NCBI GenBank assembly: GCA_964490765.1
Contig: CAZBDV010000014.1
Span: 1-47,275, forward strand
From: CAZBDV01 sp964490765
GTDB taxonomy: Bacteria > Cloacimonadota > Cloacimonadia > Cloacimonadales > JAJBBL01
Direction of reading: 5' to 3'
DNA length: 47,275 nt
The notes under the pieces: model-generated
Told to the model about the DNA's origin: nothing
Databases searched by the model: none
What the model saw: only the letters and a program-made list of their open reading frames with translations
Shown: one piece after another, positions 17,071 to 25,836 of the stretch
Layout of the letters: every line of letters begins with the position of its first letter
Numbering within the stretch: position 1 is the first letter of the stretch
Made by a program: the position numbers and the translations under genes

Positions 17071-18780
17071 ATGCAAGATAAAACACAGAGATGGTTCTCC
17101 TTTGAATGGTTAAAAGTACAGAGTAATAGACTTTTAACGGTTATTGCTCTTTTCAACCTGATTGGTCTGTTCCTGACAACGTCCCTGAACAGATTACCAA
17201 ATTTTTCTGACTTCAACATAATCTATACTCAGATCACCCTCTATCTATTGATTTCCCATGTCATATGTGGCATTTTAGCTGATAAGATTTCTATAGTCAG
17301 CATCCGGCTGCATATTCCCGATTTCATAATTATCCTTTTCGGACTGGCAATGACTGACCATCCGAGTATCTTTCAACTTCTGATTGTCGTCAGGCAGGGA
17401 ATTATATATATATATAGATCATACAGAAAATTCTCTTCTATCGAAAGGTTCAAGAATCTTTCGGATAATGCAGCGATTTTTGTCCTTCTCAGTTTTCTGA
17501 TAACCATACTGATCGGAACGGTGTTACTCTTAATGCCGATGTCAACTGCAGAAGGTAACAGCACGAACCTTATCGGAGCTCTTTTCACTTCAACCTCAGC
17601 GACCTGTGTTACAGGACTTATCGTCTATGATACAGGAACACATTTCTCCCTCTTTGGACAGCTCATCATTCTTTTTCTCATTCAGATTGGCGGACTTGGT
17701 ATTATGACAATATCCACCTCCTTTGCCATACTGACCGGCCAGAGGCTCTCTTTCAGGGGTGAGAGCATAATGCAAAACGTTATAAATGAGCAGACCCGCT
17801 TTGATATGATGAGTTTGATCAAAAACATTGTCATCGCCACGCTGGTATTTGAATTGATCGGTGCCATATTCTTATATACCAGATTTGCAGGAGACTATGA
17901 ATCTACCTCTCAGGCAATCTTCTCTTCTGTCTTTCATTCAATATCGGCCTTTTGTAATGCCGGGTTCAGTCTGAATGCCAACAGTATGATGGCCTATCGA
18001 AGTCATATCGGTATTAATATAACAATGATACTCCTTATCGTCTTTGGTGGATTGGGTTTCTCTGTACTGGTTGATCTGAAGAGAAACCTGCTCGAAAAGA
18101 GAAGCCTGGTCAGGTTTACACTTCATACCAAAATCGTATTAGTTACCACAGTCATACTTCTTCTATTAGGCTTTGTATTGTATTTCATCTCTGAATTCAA
18201 TCACTCTATGGAGAATTTCACCCTTAAAGAGCGGATACTCGGTTCTCTTTTCCAATCAGCTACTACCAGAACTGCCGGATTTAATACAATCGACAACGCT
18301 CATATCAGCAAAGCCTCTGTATTCATCTCATTGATATTGATGTTCATAGGAGCCTCTCCTGGTTCGACCGGTGGTGGTATAAAAACAACTAGTTTTGCTG
18401 TCATAATTCTCTCCATAGTAGCCATTCTATCCACTAATCGGGATGTTATAGTTTTTAAACGTAGACTTTCCGATATTCTGATCAGAAGGGTAATGGCTCT
18501 AATAGCGATCTCTATAATGTTGATCTTCATAATCATCTTCCTTCTTATGCTCATTGAGCCTTTCTCCTTTGAGCACATTGTTTTCGAAGTCTTTTCTGCT
18601 TTCGGGACAGTCGGACTCTCTATGGGTATAACCCCTTACCTCTCAGAAACGGGGCGGATTTTAATCACAATTCTCATGTATTTCGGCCGTATAGGTCCCC
18701 TTACGTTCATTTTTGCCCTCTCAAGAAAGAAGATGCAGTCAGATTATCAGTTTTTGGAAGAAAAGATATCCGTTGGATAA
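17071..18780 (+). CDS. ktrB: Potassium uptake protein KtrB/TrkH (membrane subunit)
   Basis: This is the ion-translocating subunit of a Ktr/Trk K+ uptake system in the inner membrane. The 569-aa protein carries four selectivity-filter P-loops: SATCVTGL, AFCNAGFS, TTRTAGFN and AFGTVGLS. Extra N-terminal hydrophobic segments (residues ~20-120) make it longer than typical KtrB (~450 aa). The ribosome site is weak (AAGAAAAAG). The regulatory RCK subunit follows 125 bases later. No c-di-AMP riboswitch is possible in the 22-base gap upstream. Confidence 0.93.
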   Translation: MQDKTQRWFSFEWLKVQSNRLLTVIALFNLIGLFLTTSLNRLPNFSDFNIIYTQITLYLLISHVICGILADKISIVSIRLHIPDFIIILFGLAMTDHPSIFQLLIVVRQGIIYIYRSYRKFSSIERFKNLSDNAAIFVLLSFLITILIGTVLLLMPMSTAEGNSTNLIGALFTSTSATCVTGLIVYDTGTHFSLFGQLIILFLIQIGGLGIMTISTSFAILTGQRLSFRGESIMQNVINEQTRFDMMSLIKNIVIATLVFELIGAIFLYTRFAGDYESTSQAIFSSVFHSISAFCNAGFSLNANSMMAYRSHIGINITMILLIVFGGLGFSVLVDLKRNLLEKRSLVRFTLHTKIVLVTTVILLLLGFVLYFISEFNHSMENFTLKERILGSLFQSATTRTAGFNTIDNAHISKASVFISLILMFIGASPGSTGGGIKTTSFAVIILSIVAILSTNRDVIVFKRRLSDILIRRVMALIAISIMLIFIIIFLLMLIEPFSFEHIVFEVFSAFGTVGLSMGITPYLSETGRILITILMYFGRIGPLTFIFALSRKKMQSDYQFLEEKISVG

Positions 18781-18905
18781 TTCCCAAGAGAAGGGCACTC
18801 CGGTGATAAGATAATAGTTGTCCAAAAGTGCGATTTAATTGTTATATTGACAAAGAAACCTTTTCTATGAAGCTTAATTTTCTGAGATTATAGGAGTTAA
18901 AAAAG

Positions 18906-19619
18906 ATGAGGAAATTTGCTGTTATTGGCCTGGGCAAGTTCGGATTTACTGTTGCAACCACTCTGTTTGAAAACGGAGCAGAGACTATCGCAATAGATAA
19001 CGATGAGAAGAAACTGGAAGAATTGCGAGGACGTGTCTCAGCCACTGTGAAAATGGACTGTACCGACGAACAGTCTTTGAAGAACATCGGTATCACAGAT
19101 GTTGATGTGGTGATCTTAGCTGTTGGAGAGGTGGAAACGAGTGTTCTGACCAGTGCAATTTTAAAGAAACTCGGTGTAATAAATATTCACGCTAAAGTTG
19201 ACAGTCAACTCCATGCCAGAATTCTGGAGATAATTGGTGTAAAGAACATTCATTTCCCTGAAAAGCAGGTTGGACTGCAATTAGCCAACACACTCCTCTC
19301 CCCTAACGTTCTCAGCTACATCAGCCTCAGTTCGGGACATTGTATCACTGAACTGGCTGTTCCTGATTCCTATATAGGTAAGACACTGCAACAGCTCAAT
19401 CTCCCTAATGAGAGGAATATACACATAGTAGCTATCAAATATACCGAAATGAGAGTAACCGAAGAGGGTGAAAACGTTGTAGAAACGAGAGTTAATGATC
19501 TGCCGGGAGCTAATGATGTTATCAGGGAAGGTGATGTCCTGATCCTCCTGGGTCCTACAAGTAATATAGGAGAGTTGATCAAGGAAGTAACACCTGAAAA
19601 GATGGGGTTGTCAATATGA
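18906..19619 (+). CDS. ktrA: Potassium uptake regulatory subunit KtrA (RCK/TrkA)
   Basis: The 237-aa cytoplasmic protein forms the RCK gating ring on KtrB. It has an N-terminal Rossmann fold with GLGKFG (residues ~8-13) and an acidic end of beta-2 (AIDNDE) for nucleotide binding, then a TrkA-C domain from about residue 150, the usual site for c-di-AMP. The length is standard. A TTGACA at 18847 suggests a separate promoter. Its stop overlaps the start of the next gene (ATGA), so the PAS protein is translationally coupled to it. Confidence 0.93.
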   Translation: MRKFAVIGLGKFGFTVATTLFENGAETIAIDNDEKKLEELRGRVSATVKMDCTDEQSLKNIGITDVDVVILAVGEVETSVLTSAILKKLGVINIHAKVDSQLHARILEIIGVKNIHFPEKQVGLQLANTLLSPNVLSYISLSSGHCITELAVPDSYIGKTLQQLNLPNERNIHIVAIKYTEMRVTEEGENVVETRVNDLPGANDVIREGDVLILLGPTSNIGELIKEVTPEKMGLSI

Positions 19620-20392
19620 AGATTTCTATAAAGAAACGGATCTCAATTTTTCTGATTGCACTACTTGTTATGGCTGTAATACAATACATCCTGATTACTC
19701 TCAGCATAACACAAGCAAGAGATTTTCAGCTAACATATAATGAGGTCAGGAATATCTTACTCGTTATTCTAATCCTGCAGGCATGCATAGTCATTTTCCT
19801 TATCTCCTACCTTCCAACCTATCTCAAGAAGATGCTCAGTGGTATCGAGAATATCATTTCTGAAGTTGCACGGGGAAATTATAATCAGGATATAGATATT
19901 GAGAACTATAAAAAGTCTTATGATAAAGAACTCGTAGATGTAGTCGAGATCTTGCAGAAGATGCTCACTATTATCATGAAGTTTGACTCTCTGAAGAAGG
20001 ATAAGATACAGGAACAGCGTGGTAGAATCCTGGCTCTCTTGAACTTGACAGAAAACGGTTTCCTGATAGTCAATAAGAAAGGTGATATCGTCTATGTTAA
20101 CGATTTTATAAAAGAGCATTTCCCAAATATGAGTGAAGATATAAACCTCCTGGAGGCTAATTTCGGGCTGGAGATCGATAACAATATCAAGAAGTACGTA
20201 AGTTCAATAATAAAGTCTCAATCCAAGAACAGGCAGCAGAGATTCTATATGGCATCAATGAAGAGGCACATAATTTTACGTTCTGAACTTGTTCGTGATG
20301 CTAACGGTAATTTTATTGGTGCTGTAATAGGGATTTATAATCTGATAAAAAAGGAGACGGAGAAAGGTAAAGAAGAGGAGGATAGTCAATAA
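19616..20392 (+). CDS. Two-TM HAMP-like/PAS sensor without output domain
   Basis: This 258-aa inner-membrane protein has membrane helices at about 9-31 and 46-67 with only a ~14-residue loop between them. A charged helical HAMP-like linker (about 68-130) and a cytoplasmic PAS domain (about 138-245: NGFLIVNKKGDIVYVND...) follow, with a short acidic/basic tail. No kinase, GGDEF, EAL or DNA-binding domain follows, and there is no large periplasmic sensor. The ATGA overlap with ktrA argues for a role in K+ uptake, perhaps sensing membrane or redox state and contacting KtrA. That is inference from context. It could also be the N-terminal half of a split histidine kinase, but no kinase gene follows. 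Confidence 0.75.
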   Translation: MKISIKKRISIFLIALLVMAVIQYILITLSITQARDFQLTYNEVRNILLVILILQACIVIFLISYLPTYLKKMLSGIENIISEVARGNYNQDIDIENYKKSYDKELVDVVEILQKMLTIIMKFDSLKKDKIQEQRGRILALLNLTENGFLIVNKKGDIVYVNDFIKEHFPNMSEDINLLEANFGLEIDNNIKKYVSSIIKSQSKNRQQRFYMASMKRHIILRSELVRDANGNFIGAVIGIYNLIKKETEKGKEEEDSQ

Positions 20393-20400
20393 AAACAGAG

Positions 20401-21396
20401 ATGAAAATAATCTTCGATCGTCAAGTTCCTTTAAGAATCGACAGATATCTCGCAGAATTGGAGCATGATGAGCTATATTCACGTTCTTTTGTAGATAAAC
20501 TAATCAAGTCAGGCAATATTATCGTTAATGGTGCTCAGATAAAAAAGAGCTATCTCCTGGAAAAGGGAGATATTATAGATATCGAGATTCCTGCCGTTCG
20601 AAGTAAGGAACTGGAACCGGAATCCATACCTCTCAAGATTGTTTACGAAGATGAATTTCTAGCCATAATTAATAAACCCCCCGGTATATCCGTCCATCCC
20701 TCTCCGAATCAGGTAAGAGGTACAATTGCCAATGCTATAATCAACATCTTCGGGAACAATCTACCCTATATGGATACCCCTCTGAGACCTGGAATAGTCC
20801 ATCGGCTTGATAAGAATACCTCCGGACTTTTGATAATTGCCAAAGATGATAGAACTCTTTCCCGGCTGAACAGACAGTTCGCAGATAGAAAGGTAGTAAA
20901 AAAATATCAGGCTGTATTGCTCGGTATACCCCAAGAATTAGAGGGTACTATCTCAACTATGATCAATAGGAGTACTAAAGATCGGACCAGAATGACAGTC
21001 TCACTTACTGGCAGGGAGGCAACCACAGAGTACAGGGTATTAAAAACCTATGAATACCTTTCTCTGGTTGATGTCAGGCCGATAACCGGTAGAACTCATC
21101 AGATCAGAGTTCATTTCGATCACATTAATTGCCCTATCGCTGGAGACAGTACCTACGGTAAAAAGAAGGGAATCTCCAATCTTCCGTTCAATCTACGAAA
21201 AAAACTCTCGGCATATATATCTAATCGGCTACAGAGACATGCCCTGCATGCCTATTGTTTGCAGTTCAGTCACCCTATAACAGCAAAAGATCTGAAAGTT
21301 ACAATCGACCTCCCTGAAGATATGTTGAATTTCCTCAAATGGCTGAATAGAGAGTTCGAAAGTTCTGATATTGAGTGGGAAACCCCTTTTTGCTAA
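20401..21396 (+). CDS. rluD: RluD-family 23S rRNA pseudouridine synthase
   Basis: The enzyme isomerises uridine to pseudouridine in large-subunit rRNA. Residues ~1-65 are an S4 RNA-binding domain (RIDRYLAEL, SGNIIVNG). The catalytic domain includes GIVHRLDKNTSGLLI with the nucleophilic Asp, and GRTHQIRVHF. The 331-aa length is typical of RluD. It starts 8 bases after the PAS gene stop. RluD versus RluC cannot be fully settled, but the motif II context and length favour RluD. Confidence 0.9.
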   Translation: MKIIFDRQVPLRIDRYLAELEHDELYSRSFVDKLIKSGNIIVNGAQIKKSYLLEKGDIIDIEIPAVRSKELEPESIPLKIVYEDEFLAIINKPPGISVHPSPNQVRGTIANAIINIFGNNLPYMDTPLRPGIVHRLDKNTSGLLIIAKDDRTLSRLNRQFADRKVVKKYQAVLLGIPQELEGTISTMINRSTKDRTRMTVSLTGREATTEYRVLKTYEYLSLVDVRPITGRTHQIRVHFDHINCPIAGDSTYGKKKGISNLPFNLRKKLSAYISNRLQRHALHAYCLQFSHPITAKDLKVTIDLPEDMLNFLKWLNREFESSDIEWETPFC

Positions 21397-21593
21397 AAAA
21401 AAGAATCAGCTTCAGTTGACTTAATCGACTACCAATCTCTCTGTATCGCTTGTCACGCTCACTGCTCTCATATCTATTACTTTTGAGTAAATAGATCCCT
21501 CTCTCCCTGTAATAGCTATGAAGAATAGCTGTTGTTGGGCAATCGATTTATGGATTGACAAATTATGCCAGATAGAAGAACTGTTTTTATTTG

Positions 21594-21603
21594 AACGATC
21601 GTT
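21594..21603. promoter_or_regulatory. Perfect palindrome upstream of the DUF6485 gene
   Basis: AACGATCGTT is a perfect 10-bp palindrome, 47 bases before the start codon and downstream of a TTGACA at 21555. TetR-family operators often have this AACGnnCGTT core. No regulator gene lies nearby, so it is only a candidate site. Confidence 0.3.
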
Positions 21604-21650
21604 TCTTTAACAGTCAGTTTAATGATGACAAATTTGAAAGGAGAATGCCG

Positions 21651-21854
21651 ATGAAATGTCAAAACAAAGAGCAAAACCTTAAGACCTGCAACTGCACGTA
21701 CCCATGTTCCAGAAAAGGGATCTGTTGTGAATGTCTGGCTTATCATCGTAATATGAACGAGTTACCGGCCTGCTTCTTTCCTCCTGAAGCAGAGAAAACC
21801 TATAACAGGTCGATAGATTATTACATCAAACTGAAGAATGAAGGTACCCTATGA
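21651..21854 (+). CDS. Cys-rich DUF6485 family protein
   Basis: This is a 67-aa cytoplasmic protein with eight cysteines (residues 3, 13, 15, 19, 25, 26, 28, 41) in the arrangement C-x9-CxC-x3-C...CCxC...C, followed by HR, PACFFPPEAEKTY and RSID. This matches the DUF6485 family as I know it, whose function is undetermined; zinc or iron binding is likely. The start at 21651 is set by AAAGGAG 7 bases upstream. A TTG further upstream (21591) is less likely. It ends 25 bases before ribBA. Confidence 0.8.
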   Translation: MKCQNKEQNLKTCNCTYPCSRKGICCECLAYHRNMNELPACFFPPEAEKTYNRSIDYYIKLKNEGTL

Positions 21855-21879
21855 TTAATTGGGAGAGATAAGAGGTAAG

Positions 21880-23085
21880 ATGGATAAGATTTTTTCTTCA
21901 ATTGATGAGGCGATAGCTGAGATCAAGAGGGGTAATTTAATCATCGTTGTTGACGATGAAACTCGCGAAAATGAAGGTGATCTGATTGGAGCAGCAGAGT
22001 TGATCGATAGCGAAAAGGTCAATTTCATGATATCGCAGGCCAGAGGGTTATTATGTGTTCCAATGTCGGCAGAACGGTTAGGAGAATTAGATATCCCCTT
22101 GATGACTGAAAAGATCGCCGACAGGCATCATACTAAATTCACAATCTCTGTTGATGCCAGAGAGAGTACAACTGGGATTTCGGCAGCAGAGAGGGCCAAT
22201 ACAATACGAAAATTAGCTGATCCCGAATCAAAAGCGCAGGATTTTGTCAGACCGGGCCATATTTTTCCACTAATGGCAGAACGAGGTGGTGTTCTGAAAA
22301 GAGCTGGACATACAGAAGCAGCAGTTGATTTGGCCATTCTGGCAGGTCTCCAGCCTGTTGGTGCTATTTGCGAAATTATCAAAGATAATGGGGAAATGGC
22401 CCGTTTGAAAGACCTAATCACATATTCGCGGAAATACAATCTGAAGATAATAACCATAGAGGAACTGATCCGTTATCGACGCCAGAATGAAACTCTCGTT
22501 GAGAAAGTATCAGAAGCAGAACTCCCGACTAAATATGGTGACTTCCGTATCTTCACCTTTAAGAGCAAGATTTCGGATGAATACCATATTGCTCTGGTCA
22601 AAGGTGTTATTAATCCCGAGGATGATGTTCTTGTCAGAGTCCATTCTGAATGTCTTACAGGTGATGCCCTTCATTCCTTACGCTGTGATTGTGGAGCACA
22701 GTTAGCAAAGGCTTTCGAAATGATATCAGAGGAGGGTAAGGGTGTTATACTTTATATGAAACAGGAAGGGCGAGGAATTGGTTTAATCAATAAGATAAAA
22801 GCTTATCAACTCCAGGATGAAGGGAAGGATACGGTCGAGGCAAATTTAGCTCTCGGTTATGAAGCGGATCTACGTGATTACGGTATAGGAGCACAAATAC
22901 TGAAAGAGCTGGGAGTTAACACTATCAGATTGCTGACCAACAATCCCAAAAAGGTTGTAGGTCTGCAGGGTTACAATCTGCGTATCAAAGAGAGAGTACC
23001 AATAGAAATAGAAATGAACAAGGATAACGAAAGATATTTGAAGACAAAAAAAGAAAAGTTAGGACACCTATTGAACAATGTTTGA
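21880..23085 (+). CDS. ribBA: Bifunctional DHBP synthase / GTP cyclohydrolase II
   Basis: RibBA catalyses two early steps of riboflavin synthesis: ribulose-5-P to 3,4-dihydroxy-2-butanone-4-P (residues ~1-200) and GTP ring opening (~205-400). The DHBPS half shows DDETRENEGDL and RPGHIFPL...RAGHTEA. The GCHII half shows the zinc site in HSECLTGDALHSLRCDCG and the catalytic QEGRGIGL. The start at 21880 (401 aa) follows GAGG; a TTG at 21859 would add seven residues. No FMN riboswitch is visible upstream, and no other rib genes are in the window. Its stop overlaps the next gene by 8 bases. Confidence 0.95.
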   Translation: MDKIFSSIDEAIAEIKRGNLIIVVDDETRENEGDLIGAAELIDSEKVNFMISQARGLLCVPMSAERLGELDIPLMTEKIADRHHTKFTISVDARESTTGISAAERANTIRKLADPESKAQDFVRPGHIFPLMAERGGVLKRAGHTEAAVDLAILAGLQPVGAICEIIKDNGEMARLKDLITYSRKYNLKIITIEELIRYRRQNETLVEKVSEAELPTKYGDFRIFTFKSKISDEYHIALVKGVINPEDDVLVRVHSECLTGDALHSLRCDCGAQLAKAFEMISEEGKGVILYMKQEGRGIGLINKIKAYQLQDEGKDTVEANLALGYEADLRDYGIGAQILKELGVNTIRLLTNNPKKVVGLQGYNLRIKERVPIEIEMNKDNERYLKTKKEKLGHLLNNV

Positions 23086-23884
23086 TACAGATAATCACTT
23101 TAACACTGCTGAAAGAAAGATTTGGATGCGAATTAGTATCATCTTGATACTGCTGATGTTCATCTTCCCGATGAGTCTCTCACTTCTTCAGGGGGTAACA
23201 TATCCGGAACCTGAAGGTTGGGTGAACGACTATGTGTCTGTTCTGTCAAATCAGACACGAATTGACCTGTTAAACATTATCACAGAGCTGAAAGAGAAGA
23301 CCGGTTTCGAGATCGGAGTAGCAATTGTTAATGATTTACAGGGAGAAGATATCAACCTCTATACAAACCATCTCTATCGGGAATGGGGTATTGGTTCACA
23401 GAACGATGAAGGAGCATTGATTCTCGTGGCGGTAGAAGACCGCTGGGTGAGAATAGAAACAGGATATGGAGCTGAGGGGTTTATTCCCGACGGAATGGCT
23501 GGAGAGATTAGAGACCGTTACCTTGTCCCCTACCTCAGCCGGGGAGATTACGATAATGGCGTTACTGCCGCTGTTGTAGCAATTGCATCATTAGTGGCAA
23601 GAGAGAATAATGTTGAATTGACCGGAATTGCACAATTCCAATATCTTCAGAACAATGAAGATGCCTCACCTCTACCCGGATTGATCGTCCTGATCATATT
23701 TATCTTCCTTATGATCGTCACCAAAGGGAGGATATTACCCTGGCTTATCATATTCGGTATGTCCGGCAGAGGTTTCGGAGGAGGTGGTAGCTTTGGAGGT
23801 AGTTCCCGTGGTGGTGGTTTCGGCGGTTTCGGCGGTTTCGGCGGTGGTGCCAGTGGAGGTGGCGGTGCAGCTGGCAGATTTTGA
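23078..23884 (+). CDS. TPM-domain secreted/membrane protein (YgcG-like)
   Basis: The 268-aa protein has an N-terminal signal/anchor, a TPM domain (about residues 45-190: GWVNDYVSVLSNQ, REWGIGSQNDEGALILVA, RIETGYGAEGFIPDG), a membrane helix (~210-235) and a Gly-rich tail. The tail is encoded partly by a 9-base unit (GGTTTCGGC) repeated three times near 23820-23845. TPM proteins such as YgcG are envelope proteins, some with phosphatase activity in plants; the bacterial role is unclear. The ATG at 23078 lies inside the ribBA end; an ATG at 23126 would place the signal peptide at the very N-terminus and is a fair alternative. Confidence 0.87.
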   Translation: MFDTDNHFNTAERKIWMRISIILILLMFIFPMSLSLLQGVTYPEPEGWVNDYVSVLSNQTRIDLLNIITELKEKTGFEIGVAIVNDLQGEDINLYTNHLYREWGIGSQNDEGALILVAVEDRWVRIETGYGAEGFIPDGMAGEIRDRYLVPYLSRGDYDNGVTAAVVAIASLVARENNVELTGIAQFQYLQNNEDASPLPGLIVLIIFIFLMIVTKGRILPWLIIFGMSGRGFGGGGSFGGSSRGGGFGGFGGFGGGASGGGGAAGRF

Positions 23885-23924
23885 CATCGGTACCTTTTGT
23901 AGTTTCTAACCTTGAAGTTCAATA

Positions 23925-24503
23925 ATGGTTATAGTTAAAGCATTACTCTTTCTATTACTTAATATCGGATTGGGCTATCTGCTTGTTGTTTCACTCCGGG
24001 CAGCACTCTTCTTTCCGACAGAAAAGAAATATCTTTTCGGCTGGCCCATTCCAATAACACCTGGACTGATCTACCAGATTAAAAGGAAAATAGCCGATCA
24101 TCTCCATTCTATCTTGAACGATTTTCTCCGAGATTGCGAAAATATCGACGTAGATTCCAGGATTTCTCAAATTGAGAAGCAGATTTATCATAGGGTGCTA
24201 GACAGGATTGATTCCCTTGGACTGGGACGTAAGATTCCTAAATGGCTCGCTAAACAGATCCGGGATCTTTTTGCTCAGATTGCCTTCGAGTTAACTCGCT
24301 ATTTTGTCAGAACCTTCATACCCTATCTGCTGGAAAGATACAATGTTGAGCAGTACATCATATTACTGGATCAAAAGGCTGATATTTCCATACTAAAAGG
24401 ATATTATACCCGATACTTTCACCGCTTTCTTCTTTATTTCTCTCTCTCATTTTTTTTCCTGACAGGTATTTTTAATATGCTCATATACTTAATAATTAGA
24501 TAA
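23925..24503 (+). CDS. DUF445-like membrane protein
   Basis: The 192-aa protein starts with a membrane helix (about 3-26), then a stretch (ALFFPTEKKYLFGWPIPITP) resembling the DUF445 start, where 'P.TPGLIP' precedes an amphipathic helix. A helical soluble part follows (about 55-155), and a C-terminal membrane helix (about 168-190) ends it. DUF445 proteins are usually ~200-400 aa, so this is a short form. Function unknown. It follows the TPM gene by 40 bases and precedes the TolC gene by 17. Confidence 0.65.
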   Translation: MVIVKALLFLLLNIGLGYLLVVSLRAALFFPTEKKYLFGWPIPITPGLIYQIKRKIADHLHSILNDFLRDCENIDVDSRISQIEKQIYHRVLDRIDSLGLGRKIPKWLAKQIRDLFAQIAFELTRYFVRTFIPYLLERYNVEQYIILLDQKADISILKGYYTRYFHRFLLYFSLSFFFLTGIFNMLIYLIIR

Positions 24504-24520
24504 CAAATGGAGAATAGACT

Positions 24521-25795
24521 ATGGAACTAACAAACCTTAAACGATGTTTACATCTGGTTATCATCACCGGTATTGCACTTGTATTGAATACAACACCCGG
24601 CTATGCTCAGGAACTGCAATATGACCTGTATGATTTGATTGAAGAGGGGCTAAGCAATTCCATCCCTTATCAGACTGATGAACTGCAGAAAATGAATACT
24701 TATTCCAATCTCTTATCGAGCTATTTTGATTTTCTCCCATCAGCAACAATCAGTACCAGCCGGCACTATTTCGATACCGACAGCAAATCGGCCGGCTTTA
24801 ATCTTTCAAAATCGATTTCTTTGAATGAACCCACATATTTCAACTGGCGCAGAGCGAGAATCGACTGGGAGAATGCCAGGCTCGAATTTGATGAGAGCAG
24901 AAAAGCAACAGTATTTGAGATCTTCAGTCGCTATATAAGGGTCCTGGAAGCTCAGAAAAGGGTGATGATTCAGCAGAACAATCTTGAGTTACAGGAGAAG
25001 ATATACGAACAGATCGAGCTTTTATACGAACAGCAGCAGAGGGCTCTGATCGATTTGAAGACGAGTGAGATAGCTCTAATCAATGCCCGGATATCTTTAG
25101 AGAATGCCGAAATCGATTATCAGAGGACACGGGAGCTTCTTTTCCTGTATCTCAATATGGATGATGAAGGGTATGATCTCAGAGAACCGGCAATAGAACT
25201 CACAGATGAGGAGTTCGAATATAGCGAACCGATTGAACTAACTATAGCCGATAACAACCTGAAACGGAGTTCAATATCATTATGGCAGACAAGACTCGAT
25301 TTTCTTCCCTCTATATCTCTTAATTATAACTACTCACACAGTTACCCAGGTAAGGCAGTAACGGACGATCTCTTCGATTTCGACAGATACAGGGACTCTT
25401 ATACCCTCTCTTTAACTGCCTCTTATTCTCTGTTTAACCTCCTGGAACACAGACAGGTTTACCAACGAAGCAAGAGAAATCTACTCGTTCAGGAGATGCA
25501 GTACGATTATCTCACTTCAAGCAAGGAACAGGAATTTACCCAGTTAGTGAGAGACTGGGAAAATCAACAACGGCTCTATGACCTGAGTCAACAGCGACAT
25601 GAACTGGCTGGCGAGAATCTCGACATGGCCCAGGAGAGATTCGACCTGGGGATTATGAGTCTGCTGGAACTCGATCAGGCTACCAGTGATTATCTGGAAG
25701 CTGAACTAGATTTATCGACCCGCTATTATCAGTTAATGATCAAACAGGAAGAGATTAATCTCTTCCTCTCACGCAGAATCCTTGACAGATGGTGA
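24521..25795 (+). CDS. TolC-family outer-membrane efflux channel
   Basis: This 424-aa protein has a signal peptide (cleavage near GYAQ, residue ~28) and two internally similar halves of long amphipathic helices with beta strands between them, the OEP/TolC plan. Sequences such as RYIRVLEAQKRVMIQQNNLE and QQRHELAGENLDMAQERFDL in the second half are the characteristic helical stretches. It forms a trimeric periplasm-spanning channel with an inner-membrane pump. An adaptor gene follows after 41 bases, but no pump is encoded in the window. Confidence 0.88.
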   Translation: MELTNLKRCLHLVIITGIALVLNTTPGYAQELQYDLYDLIEEGLSNSIPYQTDELQKMNTYSNLLSSYFDFLPSATISTSRHYFDTDSKSAGFNLSKSISLNEPTYFNWRRARIDWENARLEFDESRKATVFEIFSRYIRVLEAQKRVMIQQNNLELQEKIYEQIELLYEQQQRALIDLKTSEIALINARISLENAEIDYQRTRELLFLYLNMDDEGYDLREPAIELTDEEFEYSEPIELTIADNNLKRSSISLWQTRLDFLPSISLNYNYSHSYPGKAVTDDLFDFDRYRDSYTLSLTASYSLFNLLEHRQVYQRSKRNLLVQEMQYDYLTSSKEQEFTQLVRDWENQQRLYDLSQQRHELAGENLDMAQERFDLGIMSLLELDQATSDYLEAELDLSTRYYQLMIKQEEINLFLSRRILDRW

Positions 25796-25836
25796 TTGAT
25801 TTATTGTTTGTTAACCATATAGAGTGAGGAAACTAA

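Noticed and set aside
21397..21650. FMN riboswitch upstream of ribBA
   Set aside because: The gap holds no FMN aptamer core sequence, and the DUF6485 gene lies between it and ribBA.
23647..23922. Proline-rich 91-aa minus-strand open frame
   Set aside because: It is the reverse complement of the Gly-rich repeat tail of the TPM protein; it has no ribosome site and only low-complexity sequence.
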